Positions 1 to 6,576 of a stretch of DNA of 9,529 nucleotides are shown one piece after another. The notes below the pieces were generated by a model that worked only from the letters and a program-made list of their open reading frames with translations, was not told the origin of the DNA and ran no database searches. Each line of letters begins with the position of its first letter. Within the stretch, counting starts at the first letter, position 1. Made by a program: the position numbers and the translations under genes. This DNA comes from Burkholderiales bacterium (GTDB lineage Bacteria; Pseudomonadota; Gammaproteobacteria; Burkholderiales; Usitatibacteraceae): assembly GCA_014378085.1 (NCBI GenBank), contig JACMOJ010000362.1, positions 1 to 9,529 of the forward strand, in the 5' to 3' direction.

Positions 1-112
1 ATTTTTATCTCGATGCCGCGTTGACCCAGCTCTTACGTTCATGCGTCGAGCTTGGAACCAAGTCCGCATATTTCGGCACATATCGGTATAGCTTGTCGCC
101 AAGAACCTAGCG

Positions 113-118
113 CATAAT
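113..118 (+). promoter_or_regulatory. Candidate -10 element of the truncated tRNA copy
   Basis: CATAAT sits at the same 22-nt distance from the tRNA remnant as in the intact unit. If active, it would transcribe a non-functional tRNA half into the perfect hairpin at 205-224. Confidence 0.35.
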
Positions 119-140
119 TCACTACGCTGCGATTAAACGT

Positions 141-190
141 GCGCCCGTAGCTCATCTGGATAGAGCAGCGGCCTTCTATGGTGGGGGTGA
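141..190 (+). pseudogene. Truncated tRNA-Arg(UCU) copy (5' half only)
   Basis: The acceptor 5' strand, D arm, anticodon-stem 5' strand and most of the anticodon loop repeat the intact tRNA at 329-405 exactly, with offset 188, apart from one substitution (G168 against C356). Identity collapses after CTTCTA. The anticodon stem no longer pairs (GCGGC faces GGTGG), and there is no T arm, acceptor 3' strand or CCA. A short GGGGGT shared after the anticodon suggests decay in place rather than a clean cut. The flanking DNA on the left is also duplicated, so this looks like a dead member of a tandem tRNA pair. The right boundary is approximate. Confidence 0.8.
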
Positions 191-204
191 GTGCGGGATT
201 TCAT

Positions 205-224
205 GGCCCAAACTGCTTTGGGCC
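205..224 (+). other. Perfect 8-bp hairpin after the tRNA remnant
   Basis: The arms GGCCCAAA and TTTGGGCC pair perfectly around a CTGC loop. No T tract follows, so it is not a standard intrinsic terminator. It lies between the dead and live tRNA copies and may once have been a processing or termination signal of the left unit. Confidence 0.5.
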
Positions 225-300
225 GCGCCGACCGAACCGCGACGCCTCCGTGCGGCGCGTGGAACCAAGTTCGCACTATCTCGGCGCCCGCATCCTGGCG

Positions 301-306
301 CATAAT
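301..306 (+). promoter_or_regulatory. Candidate -10 element of the intact tRNA-Arg
   Basis: CATAAT lies 22 nt upstream of the tRNA 5' end inside a stretch (GCGCATAATTCACT) shared with the left copy, where CATAAT occupies 113-118, also exactly 22 nt before that tRNA remnant. Conservation of sequence and spacing between two otherwise diverged upstream regions supports a functional -10 box. I see no convincing -35 hexamer at 16-18 bp in either copy. Confidence 0.5.
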
Positions 307-328
307 TCACTCCGTTGCAATTCATCGT

Positions 329-405
329 GCGCCCGTAGCTCATCTGGATAGAGCACCGGCCTTCTAAGCCGGGGGTAACAGGTTCGAGTCCTGTCGGGCG
401 TGCCA
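329..405 (+). tRNA. tRNA-Arg (anticodon UCU)
   Basis: A full 77-nt cloverleaf can be folded by eye. The acceptor pairs GCGCCCG with CGGGCGT (closing G-U), followed by discriminator G and an encoded CCA at 403-405. The D arm is GCTC/GAGC. The anticodon stem is CCGGC/GCCGG around loop CTTCTAA, with anticodon TCT at 363-365 reading AGA/AGG arginine codons. The T stem is ACAGG/CCTGT with loop TTCGAGT. A bidirectional terminator hairpin lies about 36 bp downstream. This is the intact copy of a tandem pair; the left copy at 141 is broken. Confidence 0.97.
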
Positions 406-434
406 TTTAGTACGTTGCTGCAACATCAGCCGCG

Positions 435-465
435 AAAAAAAACGCCACCGTGCGGTGGCGTTTCT
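435..465. terminator. Bidirectional intrinsic terminator
   Basis: A 9-bp perfect stem (arms AACGCCACC and GGTGGCGTT, loop GTGC) is preceded on the plus strand by a run of eight A and followed by TTTCTT. Read on the minus strand the A run becomes a U tract, giving a strong terminator for the peptidase gene whose stop lies about 30 bp away. Read on the plus strand it ends the tRNA-Arg transcript with a poorer U tract. Confidence 0.9.
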
Positions 466-492
466 TCAACTAGAACCTACAACCCGTCGTTG

Positions 493-3400
493 CTATTTAC
501 CAAGCGCCGCCGGCTTCGGTGGCGCAAGACGCTGTGCGCGAGTTTTATCCGTACTCATGCGTTGCATCACCGACTGAATGGCCGCATCAAGTTGGGTATC
601 GCGACCACGGTTCACAGCGGTAGGATCAAGTTCGACGTCCATATCCGGCGCCACACCTTCATTCTCAATCCGCCATTCTTTTTCCGGCGTAAAGAAGCGG
701 AAGAATGGCACGGACATTGTGCCGCCATCGATCAGCGGTGGGTTGGTTGAAATGCCGATTAGGCCACCCCAGGTGCGCTTGCCAATCAACGGACCCAAGC
801 CCATGCGCTTAAAGGCGTAGGGTAGGAAATCGCCACCAGAGCCCGCGTCTTGATCAATCAGCATTGCCTTTGGGCCATAGATGCCGCCGCCGGGCGTCTC
901 AAACACCATACCTGCACGATCTTTCCAACCGGCGAGATAGGGGCGTCCCAACAATTCCGTGACGTAGTTTGCGGCCTGCCCGCCGCTGTTGCGGCGATCG
1001 TCAACAATAATGCCATCCCTGTCGACTTGCGCAAAGAACATCCGATTGAAATATTTATAGCCTTCGCCGCCGGTGTCGGGCAAATAAACATATGCGACAC
1101 GACCGTTGGTGGCTTTGTCGACGTAGGCGCGGTTACTCTCTATCCAATGCCACTGGCGCAAGGGGCCTTCGGCTGCAATCGGCTGCACCACGATGTTGCG
1201 CGCACCCTTGCGTGTTACGTCGCCGCCGACGGTTAGCGTCACTTGTTTGTTGACCGTATTGTCAAACATAGCAAAGAGATTTGTGTCGGTGGTTAACTCG
1301 CGGCCATTGACGGCGAACAGGTAGTCACCTTCGCGAACGCCGAGTCCGGGTGCGGCAAGTGGCGCTCGCAAGAACGGATTCCAGCGATCCCCTGCGTAGA
1401 TTTTTTGGATGCGGTAGCGATTGCCCTCTACCGCAAAGTCTGCACCAAGCATACCGACGGCGGCCGGGCGTTCGCGGTGCACATCACCACCGCCGACGTT
1501 GTTGTGGCCAACCTGCAGTTCCGCGATCATTTCGCGCAGAACGTCGTTTAAGTCTTCACGGCGTTGCACGTGCGCCACCATTGGCTGGTAACGTTTGTAG
1601 ACCGCATCCCAATCGATGCCGTGCAGTTTGGCGTCATAGAAAAACTCCTTTTGCATCCACCAGGCTTCATCAAAAATCTGTTGCCACTCTTCTCGTGGAT
1701 TCACCAGCATGCCGACCTGGCTCATATCGATTGGCTTTGCGTCGAGTTTTTCGTTGGCGTCGGCGATCTCAAGTTTGCCGCGCAGATAGCGCAGCAACAT
1801 CTTTTTGCCATCGGCACTGATGGAAAAACTCTGCAAGCCTTGTTTGATTGCTTTGGGCTTGCGCTCCTCGAAGCTGAAGCGAATGAGCTCACCGTCGCCG
1901 CCGGATTCCGCATCGGGCGGCTCAGCGCTAGTGCCGGGTTGGCGGTTGTCGAGATAAAAAAGTGAGCCGTCTGCCGCGACCTGAAGGTTGCTGTAATTGC
2001 GTTCGGCCACGGGTAGGGCAACGATACGATTCTGGATGCCGTCAAAGTCGATACGCACTGGTTTGGGCGGCTTGGCCGGTGTCGAGGCCGTGCTGTCCTT
2101 AGTGTCGGATTTGGTGTCGGCCTTGGTGTCGTCCTTGGCGCTGACTAGCGGGGCTGCCGAAGTTGGACTAGCGGCGGGTGCGGTCGATGCTGGCGCCGCC
2201 GCTGATGGTGCAGGCGCGGCTTTTGTCGGGGCGTCTGCTTTTGACGCAGGTTTATCGTCTTCGTCTGCGGTGCGCGGTGCAATCGGCGATTTGCCATCTG
2301 CGGCGAGCACGATTGCATAAATGCCGTTGCGGACCGGGCGTTCTTGTGAGGACATATCCAAACCCACCAATGACGGACCGGCATTAATTGACGCTGTGAA
2401 ATACAAGTAGTCACTGCCGCCGAATACCGGACTATCGACTTGACTCATGCCATCGGTGACGGTGACACTCTTGCTGGTGGTGAAGTCGTGGATGCGCACA
2501 CGTCCAAGGTAGTTGTTGCCGACCGTGATGTAGGCGAGCCAGCGGCTATCAGGAGAAAACGAGACGATGAATGCACCGCGTCGGCCGCGATTGTCGATCA
2601 CGCGAGAGGCGCCGGTGTCCAACGCGATCGCGTACAGATTCAGCATGTTGTCAGCGTAGATGATGGTCTTCCCGTCGGGGGACCACGCCAGCAAATTGAA
2701 GTAGCCACCGCTTGTGCCAAGTGACATTGATTTGGCGGGCTCAACTCCCGTTTGGTCGCGCAACATGAGAGCGTGTTTTCGCCCCGCATCGGAGATATAA
2801 GCCACTTGTTTACCATCGGGGCTCCAAATGCCGTCTTTCTCGCGCACGCCCGAAGTCTGCGTAATGTTGCGTACCGAGCCGTCTTTCACCGGAACCGTAA
2901 ACACATCACCTCGTGCGGTAACCACGACACGCTTACCAGTGGAGGAAAGGAATGCTGAAGTCATGCTCGCCGCAGCATCCTTGTATTGCGGGCGCGCTTG
3001 TGGCGCCTGTGTGGCGATGTTGATCGCAAGTTCGCTAACGGCGTTTGTCTTTACGTTTAGCTCTTTTAGACGGCCGCCCACTTCATAAACAATCGTGTCG
3101 CCATACGCTGCAGCGTTGCGTACATCCCAGATACCTTCCTTGGTCAGCTGCCGTACTGCCTTGGTTTGTGTGCTGTAGGCGAATAGATTCGCCGCCACAT
3201 TATCGCGATCAGAGATGAACACGACCTCGCCACCGACCCACAACGGGTTGGTATCGTTGGCATTGGTCGCGGGCACACGTTCCCATGCGTTGGTGGCGGG
3301 GTCGATGATCCAAATCGGCGGTGTGCTGCCACCACGGTGTAGCCGCCAGCCAGCATTGGCGTTGTGACCGGTGCGATAGGGTCGATAGGCGATGCGTTTG

Positions 3401-3942
3401 CCATCGGCCGACCAACGCCCCTCAAAGGCTTGCGCTTCCATGATTTTTTTCTCAAACCCGCCATCTACCGCTACCTCGTACAGCTGATTGCTGCGGCCGT
3501 TTGCGACTTCGCGCGAGGACGCAAACAACACACGTTTGCCGTCGTTACTCCAACCGTTGACGGTATCGATGCCCGGATGCCAGGTTAATCGCTTCGGTTG
3601 ACCGCCGCTAATCGGCATGACGTACACGTCGGTGTTGCCGTCGTAACGCGCAGAGAACGCGATCATTTTGCCGTCGGGCGAAAATGCCGGCGCTAACTCG
3701 TCCGCCGGATGTGTGGTGAGGCGTGTGGTGTTGTTGCCGCTACGATCCGCGAGCCAGATGTCACCCGCGTAGACAAACGCAAGATGATCACGCGAGACGG
3801 CTGGCTGCCGAATCAGCATGGTGGCGGTGCTTGGACTCTGCGCTCTGACCTCGAAGGTGAGCCCGAGGCCCGCAGCAGCAAGGCTGGAGAGTATGGCGGC
3901 AGTAATAAACAGGGCACTTGTGGTGCGAGTGGTGATATTCAA
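493..3942 (-). CDS. Exported Tricorn-like S41 family peptidase
   Basis: A 1149-residue serine peptidase of the Tricorn group (MEROPS S41), expected to trim peptides outside the cytoplasm. A hydrophobic signal peptide (about 8-29) ends at a VRA/Q site near residue 34. Next come two beta-propellers built of TolB/WD-like blades (for example AFSPDGKMIAFSA). The second is interrupted by a 70-residue Ala/Pro/Lys/Asp linker (555-628). A core domain, a PDZ domain (about 866-883 onward, GVREGD..FAVNG) and the S41 catalytic domain follow. Likely catalytic residues are His813 (VGHNN), Ser1035 (DAGSGGD) and Glu1093 (RIENEGVAPD). The His-Ser and Ser-Glu spacings (222 and 58) closely match archaeal Tricorn (219 and 58, from memory). 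The start chosen is TTG at 3942: GGAG lies 5 nt upstream and the signal peptide begins at once. The frame stays open to 4110, but that extension is not signal-like. It appears monocistronic, with a terminator after it. Confidence 0.93.
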   Translation of the reverse strand: MNITTRTTSALFITAAILSSLAAAGLGLTFEVRAQSPSTATMLIRQPAVSRDHLAFVYAGDIWLADRSGNNTTRLTTHPADELAPAFSPDGKMIAFSARYDGNTDVYVMPISGGQPKRLTWHPGIDTVNGWSNDGKRVLFASSREVANGRSNQLYEVAVDGGFEKKIMEAQAFEGRWSADGKRIAYRPYRTGHNANAGWRLHRGGSTPPIWIIDPATNAWERVPATNANDTNPLWVGGEVVFISDRDNVAANLFAYSTQTKAVRQLTKEGIWDVRNAAAYGDTIVYEVGGRLKELNVKTNAVSELAINIATQAPQARPQYKDAAASMTSAFLSSTGKRVVVTARGDVFTVPVKDGSVRNITQTSGVREKDGIWSPDGKQVAYISDAGRKHALMLRDQTGVEPAKSMSLGTSGGYFNLLAWSPDGKTIIYADNMLNLYAIALDTGASRVIDNRGRRGAFIVSFSPDSRWLAYITVGNNYLGRVRIHDFTTSKSVTVTDGMSQVDSPVFGGSDYLYFTASINAGPSLVGLDMSSQERPVRNGIYAIVLAADGKSPIAPRTADEDDKPASKADAPTKAAPAPSAAAPASTAPAASPTSAAPLVSAKDDTKADTKSDTKDSTASTPAKPPKPVRIDFDGIQNRIVALPVAERNYSNLQVAADGSLFYLDNRQPGTSAEPPDAESGGDGELIRFSFEERKPKAIKQGLQSFSISADGKKMLLRYLRGKLEIADANEKLDAKPIDMSQVGMLVNPREEWQQIFDEAWWMQKEFFYDAKLHGIDWDAVYKRYQPMVAHVQRREDLNDVLREMIAELQVGHNNVGGGDVHRERPAAVGMLGADFAVEGNRYRIQKIYAGDRWNPFLRAPLAAPGLGVREGDYLFAVNGRELTTDTNLFAMFDNTVNKQVTLTVGGDVTRKGARNIVVQPIAAEGPLRQWHWIESNRAYVDKATNGRVAYVYLPDTGGEGYKYFNRMFFAQVDRDGIIVDDRRNSGGQAANYVTELLGRPYLAGWKDRAGMVFETPGGGIYGPKAMLIDQDAGSGGDFLPYAFKRMGLGPLIGKRTWGGLIGISTNPPLIDGGTMSVPFFRFFTPEKEWRIENEGVAPDMDVELDPTAVNRGRDTQLDAAIQSVMQRMSTDKTRAQRLAPPKPAALGK
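2099..2134 (-). repeat. 12-bp coding tandem repeat in the peptidase linker
   Basis: Three consecutive 12-bp units (plus strand TTAGTGTCGGAT, TTGGTGTCGGCC, TTGGTGTCGTCC) with the start of a fourth encode DDTK, ADTK and SDTK tetrapeptides in the low-complexity linker that interrupts the second propeller. The reading frame is kept. The units have diverged slightly at the base level. Confidence 0.8.
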
Positions 3943-4198
3943 ATGATCTCCGGGATATTCAGGCGGTGACGCCACCGCGTGCGCAGGGCCGGCAACACAC
4001 AACTCATGTCGTCGCACAGGCTGGTTAATTGCAGGCTGAGTATTCTGCCTGTTTTGGATCGACAGCGCAGTGAAGAATGCGCTGCGGCAGGTACCAAACG
4101 TAGCGCACAAAAAGTAAAACCCGTTTATTGACGAGTGTTTTCAGCCAATATGCCTTGAAAATACCCACGGATATTAGAGTTTGCCAATTCAATATTGA
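3943..4198. other. Spacer between the dead DUF1338 gene and the peptidase
   Basis: No gene is visible in these 256 bp. The minus strand is open as an extension of the peptidase frame but lacks coding character. Two small hairpins lie side by side: CAGGC/GCCTG at 4032-4051 and CAGCGCA/TGCGCTG at 4063-4084. Neither is followed by a T tract, so no clear terminator of the lysine operon is seen. The peptidase promoter must lie here if that gene has its own, but I cannot name a convincing -35/-10 pair. Confidence 0.5.
3948..3951 (-). promoter_or_regulatory. Ribosome binding site deciding a TTG start
   Basis: On the minus strand GGAG is followed by the 5-nt spacer ATCAT and then TTG (3942-3940). 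No ATG or GTG lies near the signal-peptide region, and the upstream ATG at 4110 would put 56 unrelated residues in front of the signal peptide. This site therefore fixes the start of the Tricorn-like peptidase. Confidence 0.75.
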
Positions 4199-4995
4199 TT
4201 ACGTCGAATTGGTTACGTGCGCGGTGGCCTTGAAGATGCCGGTCGCGTTTCCAGTATCAAAAGCGAGGTCGAGCCGCTGCGTGCCCGGCATCATATCGCG
4301 CGTAATGAACTCGTAGAAAGAGCCTGTCACGACACGTTCGATCCGCTGAGCGTCTGCATCAATGAAGCCGCGTGTGCGGGTTTGGCATGGTGACGACCGA
4401 AGCATCGCACGCCGGCGCGCACCAGCGTTGTTGCTTCCTCAAGCGACAGCACACCGTTATTCGCCAGCTTCGCGAGCAACGAAACATCATTTGCCGAAAG
4501 TGGATCAACGGCGGTAGCAACAATACGCGACACCGCCGCTTGAAAAGTTATCGAGAACAACTCGGGGTGCAACTCACTGACAAAAAACTGGGCGATCTCT
4601 TCTGGCAAATCGAGATGGCGATAAGCGTAGACCGTCATCTTTCAGTGTGGCAACGGGTAAATCTCCGCCTGAGTAAATCCGAGTGCTTCCAACAAACGCG
4701 TAATCGCCGCGCGACCTGACGGCAAACTGCCGTTGGTGGGCCACGCCACGGTACGCAACGCGCCGTGATCAAAGTTGACTTTGCCGCCCGCAATCGTGTC
4801 TTCCACATAAGCGCGACCGCTCGGCACCCTGGTCAGAAAATCGTGGAACACGGCCATGTTCATCGCTGGTGCGATGTGCGCGCGATTGAAGGTCGCACTG
4901 GATACCAGCAATGACGGAAGCACCACAAGTATTTCAAATAGGCGATCCGCGCTAGTCTGCCCGACGACGGCTGCCAGCAGCGACTTCAGGACTAT
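4199..4995 (-). pseudogene. Decayed DUF1338 (2-oxoadipate dioxygenase/decarboxylase family) gene
   Basis: Intact relatives (HglS in Pseudomonas putida) convert 2-oxoadipate to 2-hydroxyglutarate in lysine degradation using a non-haem metal. Family-like blocks here are GRAYVEDTIAGGKVNFDHGA, LPEEIAQFFVSELHPELFS, and the C-terminal GSFYEFITRDMMPGT and FDTGNATGIFKATA. Three lesions are visible. The codon at the expected start (4995-4993) is ATA, 5 nt after a GAAGGG ribosome binding site. An in-frame TGA at 4644-4642 splits the gene just before KMTVYAYRH. Near 4365-4382 an internal deletion with a frame change joins the GRHHAKPA region directly to DADAQRIERVV. Compared with relatives I recall (about 340 residues), some 75 residues are missing, including the block with the second metal-binding His. 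The gene begins 15 nt after the ALDH stop, as the third gene of the operon. Family assignment is from memory of motifs; specific activity is inferred from context. Confidence 0.88.
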
Positions 4996-5000
4996 GGTTA

Positions 5001-5006
5001 CCCTTC
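5001..5006 (-). promoter_or_regulatory. Ribosome binding site facing an ATA codon
   Basis: GAAGGG on the minus strand, 5 nt before ATA (4995-4993), lies between the ALDH stop TAG (5013-5011) and the DUF1338 remnant. Placement is ideal for a start codon at 4995, which suggests an ATG-to-ATA change. The next possible starts in frame are CTG (4989-4987) and the GTG pair (4926-4921). Confidence 0.6.
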
Positions 5007-5010
5007 GACG

Positions 5011-6576
5011 CTAAACACTAAACACGATGCCCTGTGCCAACGGTAAATCCGCAGAATAGTTGATCGTATTCGTTGCGCGGCGCATGTACGCGCGCCAGCT
5101 ATCGGAACCGGACTCACGGCCCCCCCCCGTGTCTTTCTCCCCACCAAATGCGCCGCCGATTTCCGCACCTGAGGTGCCGATATTGACGTTGGCAATTCCG
5201 CAATCGCTACCGGACGCCGACAGAAAAATTTCCGCCTCGCGCATATCGTTGGTGAAAATGCTTGATGACAACCCTTGTGGCACCGCGTTTTGCATGGTGA
5301 TGGCCTCATCCAGCGTCTCGTACCGCATCACGTACAAGATTGGCGCAAAGGTTTCATGGTGCACACACACTGCCTGCGACGGCATTTCGACGATTGCTGG
5401 GGAGACGTAATACCCATTTGCAAATTCGTTGGCAAATTCATTCTCAAATTCATTCTCAAATTCATTTTGAAGTACGCGTTCGCCGCCGGTGACGATTCCG
5501 CCTTGCGCCTTCGCAGTGGCCAAAGCGGCCTGCATGCCGTCAAATGCCGCGCGGTCAATTAACGGCCCGATCAGCGTCTTTGCATTCAGCGGATTTCCGA
5601 TACGTAGATGGCGATAGGCCGCTTTCAATCGTGTGACCACCTGATCTGCAATCGAGGTGTGTACGATCATCCGCCGCAGGGTAGTGCAGCGTTGTCCCGC
5701 CGTTCCCACCGCAGAGAAAAGTGAGGCGGGCAACACCAAATCCATATTGGCTGAGGGTGTCACGATGGCGGCGTTATTGCCGCCAAGTTCAAGCAGGCTT
5801 CGCCCGAGACGGTTTGCGACGCGTGACGCAACCGCACGCCCCATGCGGGTCGAGCCGGTCGCCGACACCAGTGCAACGCGTGGATCATCCACCAACACTT
5901 CGCCGACATCTGCGTTGCCGATCAGCACTTGCGAAAGGCCGTCTGGCGCGCTGCCGCCGTAAGCTATAAATTTTGCGATGGCGCGTTCGAGCAATGCTTG
6001 ACATGCCAGTGCGGTCAACGGCGTTTTTTCCGAAGGTTTCCACACTAGGCCATTGCCGCAGACCAATGCCAACGCAGCGTTCCAAGCCCATACCGCAACC
6101 GGAAAATTAAACGCGCTAATGATGCCGACCACGCCGAGCGGGTGCCACTGCTCCATCATGCGATGTTTGGGCCGTTCAGTCGCAATGGTAAGTCCGTATA
6201 GCTGGCGTGCCAGGCCAACGGCAAAGTCGCAGATGTCGATCATCTCCTGCACTTCGCCCAAGCCTTCTTGCAATATCTTGCCGGACTCGATGGTCACCAA
6301 TTGGCCGAGCAAATCTTTGTTGCTGCGCAATTCTTCACCGAGCAGGCGAACGAGTTCGCCGCGTTTCGGTGCCGGCACACTTCGCCAGGCTAAAAATGCG
6401 GCGTGTGCGGAACTAATCTTTGCCGAGACTTCAACCTTTGTATCCAGCTTGAGTACTGCGAGCTGGCTGCCGTCGATGGGCGAGCGCGCGACAATGCCGT
6501 TGCCGGCGCTGCCATCGAATGCAACACCGAGTTTGGACAGTAGCGAGGTTGTGGTCGCGGTTAGTGCAGCGTTCAT
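5011..6576 (-). CDS. ALDH7-type aminoadipate semialdehyde (P6C) dehydrogenase
   Basis: A 521-residue NAD(P)-dependent aldehyde dehydrogenase of the antiquitin/ALDH7 group. It should oxidise 2-aminoadipate 6-semialdehyde, in equilibrium with piperideine-6-carboxylate, to 2-aminoadipate (role of AmaB in Pseudomonas). Visible residues are Asn157 (AFNFPV), Lys180 (WKPSE), the GSTRMG cofactor loop at 241-246, general base Glu263 (LLELGGNN) and nucleophile Cys297 (GTAGQRC). ALDH7 hallmarks are SGAEIGGAFGGEKDTGGGRE and the C-terminal NYSADLPLAQG. It starts with an ATG overlapping the upstream stop as ATGA, indicating translational coupling, and has GGAG about 10 nt before. Odd features are an in-frame NEF[E/A] tetrapeptide repeat at residues 371-386 that lengthens a loop, and a run of nine G encoding TGGGR at 483-487. 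Catalytic residues are complete, so the enzyme is probably active. Confidence 0.95.
   Translation of the reverse strand: MNAALTATTTSLLSKLGVAFDGSAGNGIVARSPIDGSQLAVLKLDTKVEVSAKISSAHAAFLAWRSVPAPKRGELVRLLGEELRSNKDLLGQLVTIESGKILQEGLGEVQEMIDICDFAVGLARQLYGLTIATERPKHRMMEQWHPLGVVGIISAFNFPVAVWAWNAALALVCGNGLVWKPSEKTPLTALACQALLERAIAKFIAYGGSAPDGLSQVLIGNADVGEVLVDDPRVALVSATGSTRMGRAVASRVANRLGRSLLELGGNNAAIVTPSANMDLVLPASLFSAVGTAGQRCTTLRRMIVHTSIADQVVTRLKAAYRHLRIGNPLNAKTLIGPLIDRAAFDGMQAALATAKAQGGIVTGGERVLQNEFENEFENEFANEFANGYYVSPAIVEMPSQAVCVHHETFAPILYVMRYETLDEAITMQNAVPQGLSSSIFTNDMREAEIFLSASGSDCGIANVNIGTSGAEIGGAFGGEKDTGGGRESGSDSWRAYMRRATNTINYSADLPLAQGIVFSV
5120..5128 (-). repeat. Nine-G homopolymer within the ALDH gene
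   Basis: Nine consecutive C on the plus strand (G on the coding strand) encode the end of T483-GGG-R487 of the conserved ALDH7 motif. The frame is intact at nine. Gain or loss of one base would remove the last 35 or so residues. Confidence 0.9.
5421..5468 (-). repeat. 12-bp in-frame tandem repeat in the ALDH gene
   Basis: Four contiguous 12-bp units on the plus strand: CAAATTCGTTGG, CAAATTCATTCT, CAAATTCATTCT, CAAATTCATTTT. The middle two are identical. On the coding strand they give NEFE, NEFE, NEFA, NEFA, between GGERVLQ and NGYYVSPAIVEM. ALDH7 relatives I remember have about one such unit here, so three units (36 bp) look like an expansion by replication slippage. Confidence 0.92.

Larger units (their letters stand above)
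41..405 (+). repeat. Tandem duplication of a tRNA-Arg unit with upstream DNA
   Basis: Two units of about 190 bp are arranged head to tail. Shared blocks are GGAACCAAGT (54-63 and 261-270), the CATAATTCACT region (113-123 and 301-311), and a 30-bp exact match covering the tRNA 5' part (138-167 and 326-355). The distance from GGAACC to the tRNA is 87 bp in the left unit and 68 bp in the right, so an indel of about 19 bp separates them. The divergence shows the duplication is not recent. The start of the left unit is approximate. Confidence 0.75.

Noticed and set aside
138..355. The 30-bp direct repeat as integration attachment sites
   Set aside because: Attachment duplications usually copy the tRNA 3' end, whereas here the 5' half is duplicated. 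The DNA between the copies is about 190 bp with no integrase.
176..406. Minus-strand open frame of 76 codons starting MARPTGLEPVTPG
   Set aside because: It is the antisense of the tRNA-Arg gene; this protein start is a known kind of spurious prediction over tRNA genes.
1350..1820. 156-codon plus-strand open frame
   Set aside because: It is antisense to the peptidase PDZ/core region and its Arg-rich composition is typical of a shadow frame.
4642..4644. TGA read as selenocysteine in the DUF1338 gene
   Set aside because: This family uses His/Glu metal ligands, not selenocysteine. I see no obvious SECIS-like hairpin just downstream, and the gene has other inactivating lesions.
4199..4926. Three separate small genes in the DUF1338 region
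   Set aside because: The pieces follow the order of one family from N- to C-terminus; separate proteins would each lack needed core elements and have no ribosome binding sites of their own.
5421..5468. CRISPR-like or regulatory iterons
   Set aside because: Units are contiguous, 12 bp, in frame and inside a conserved gene; there are no spacers.
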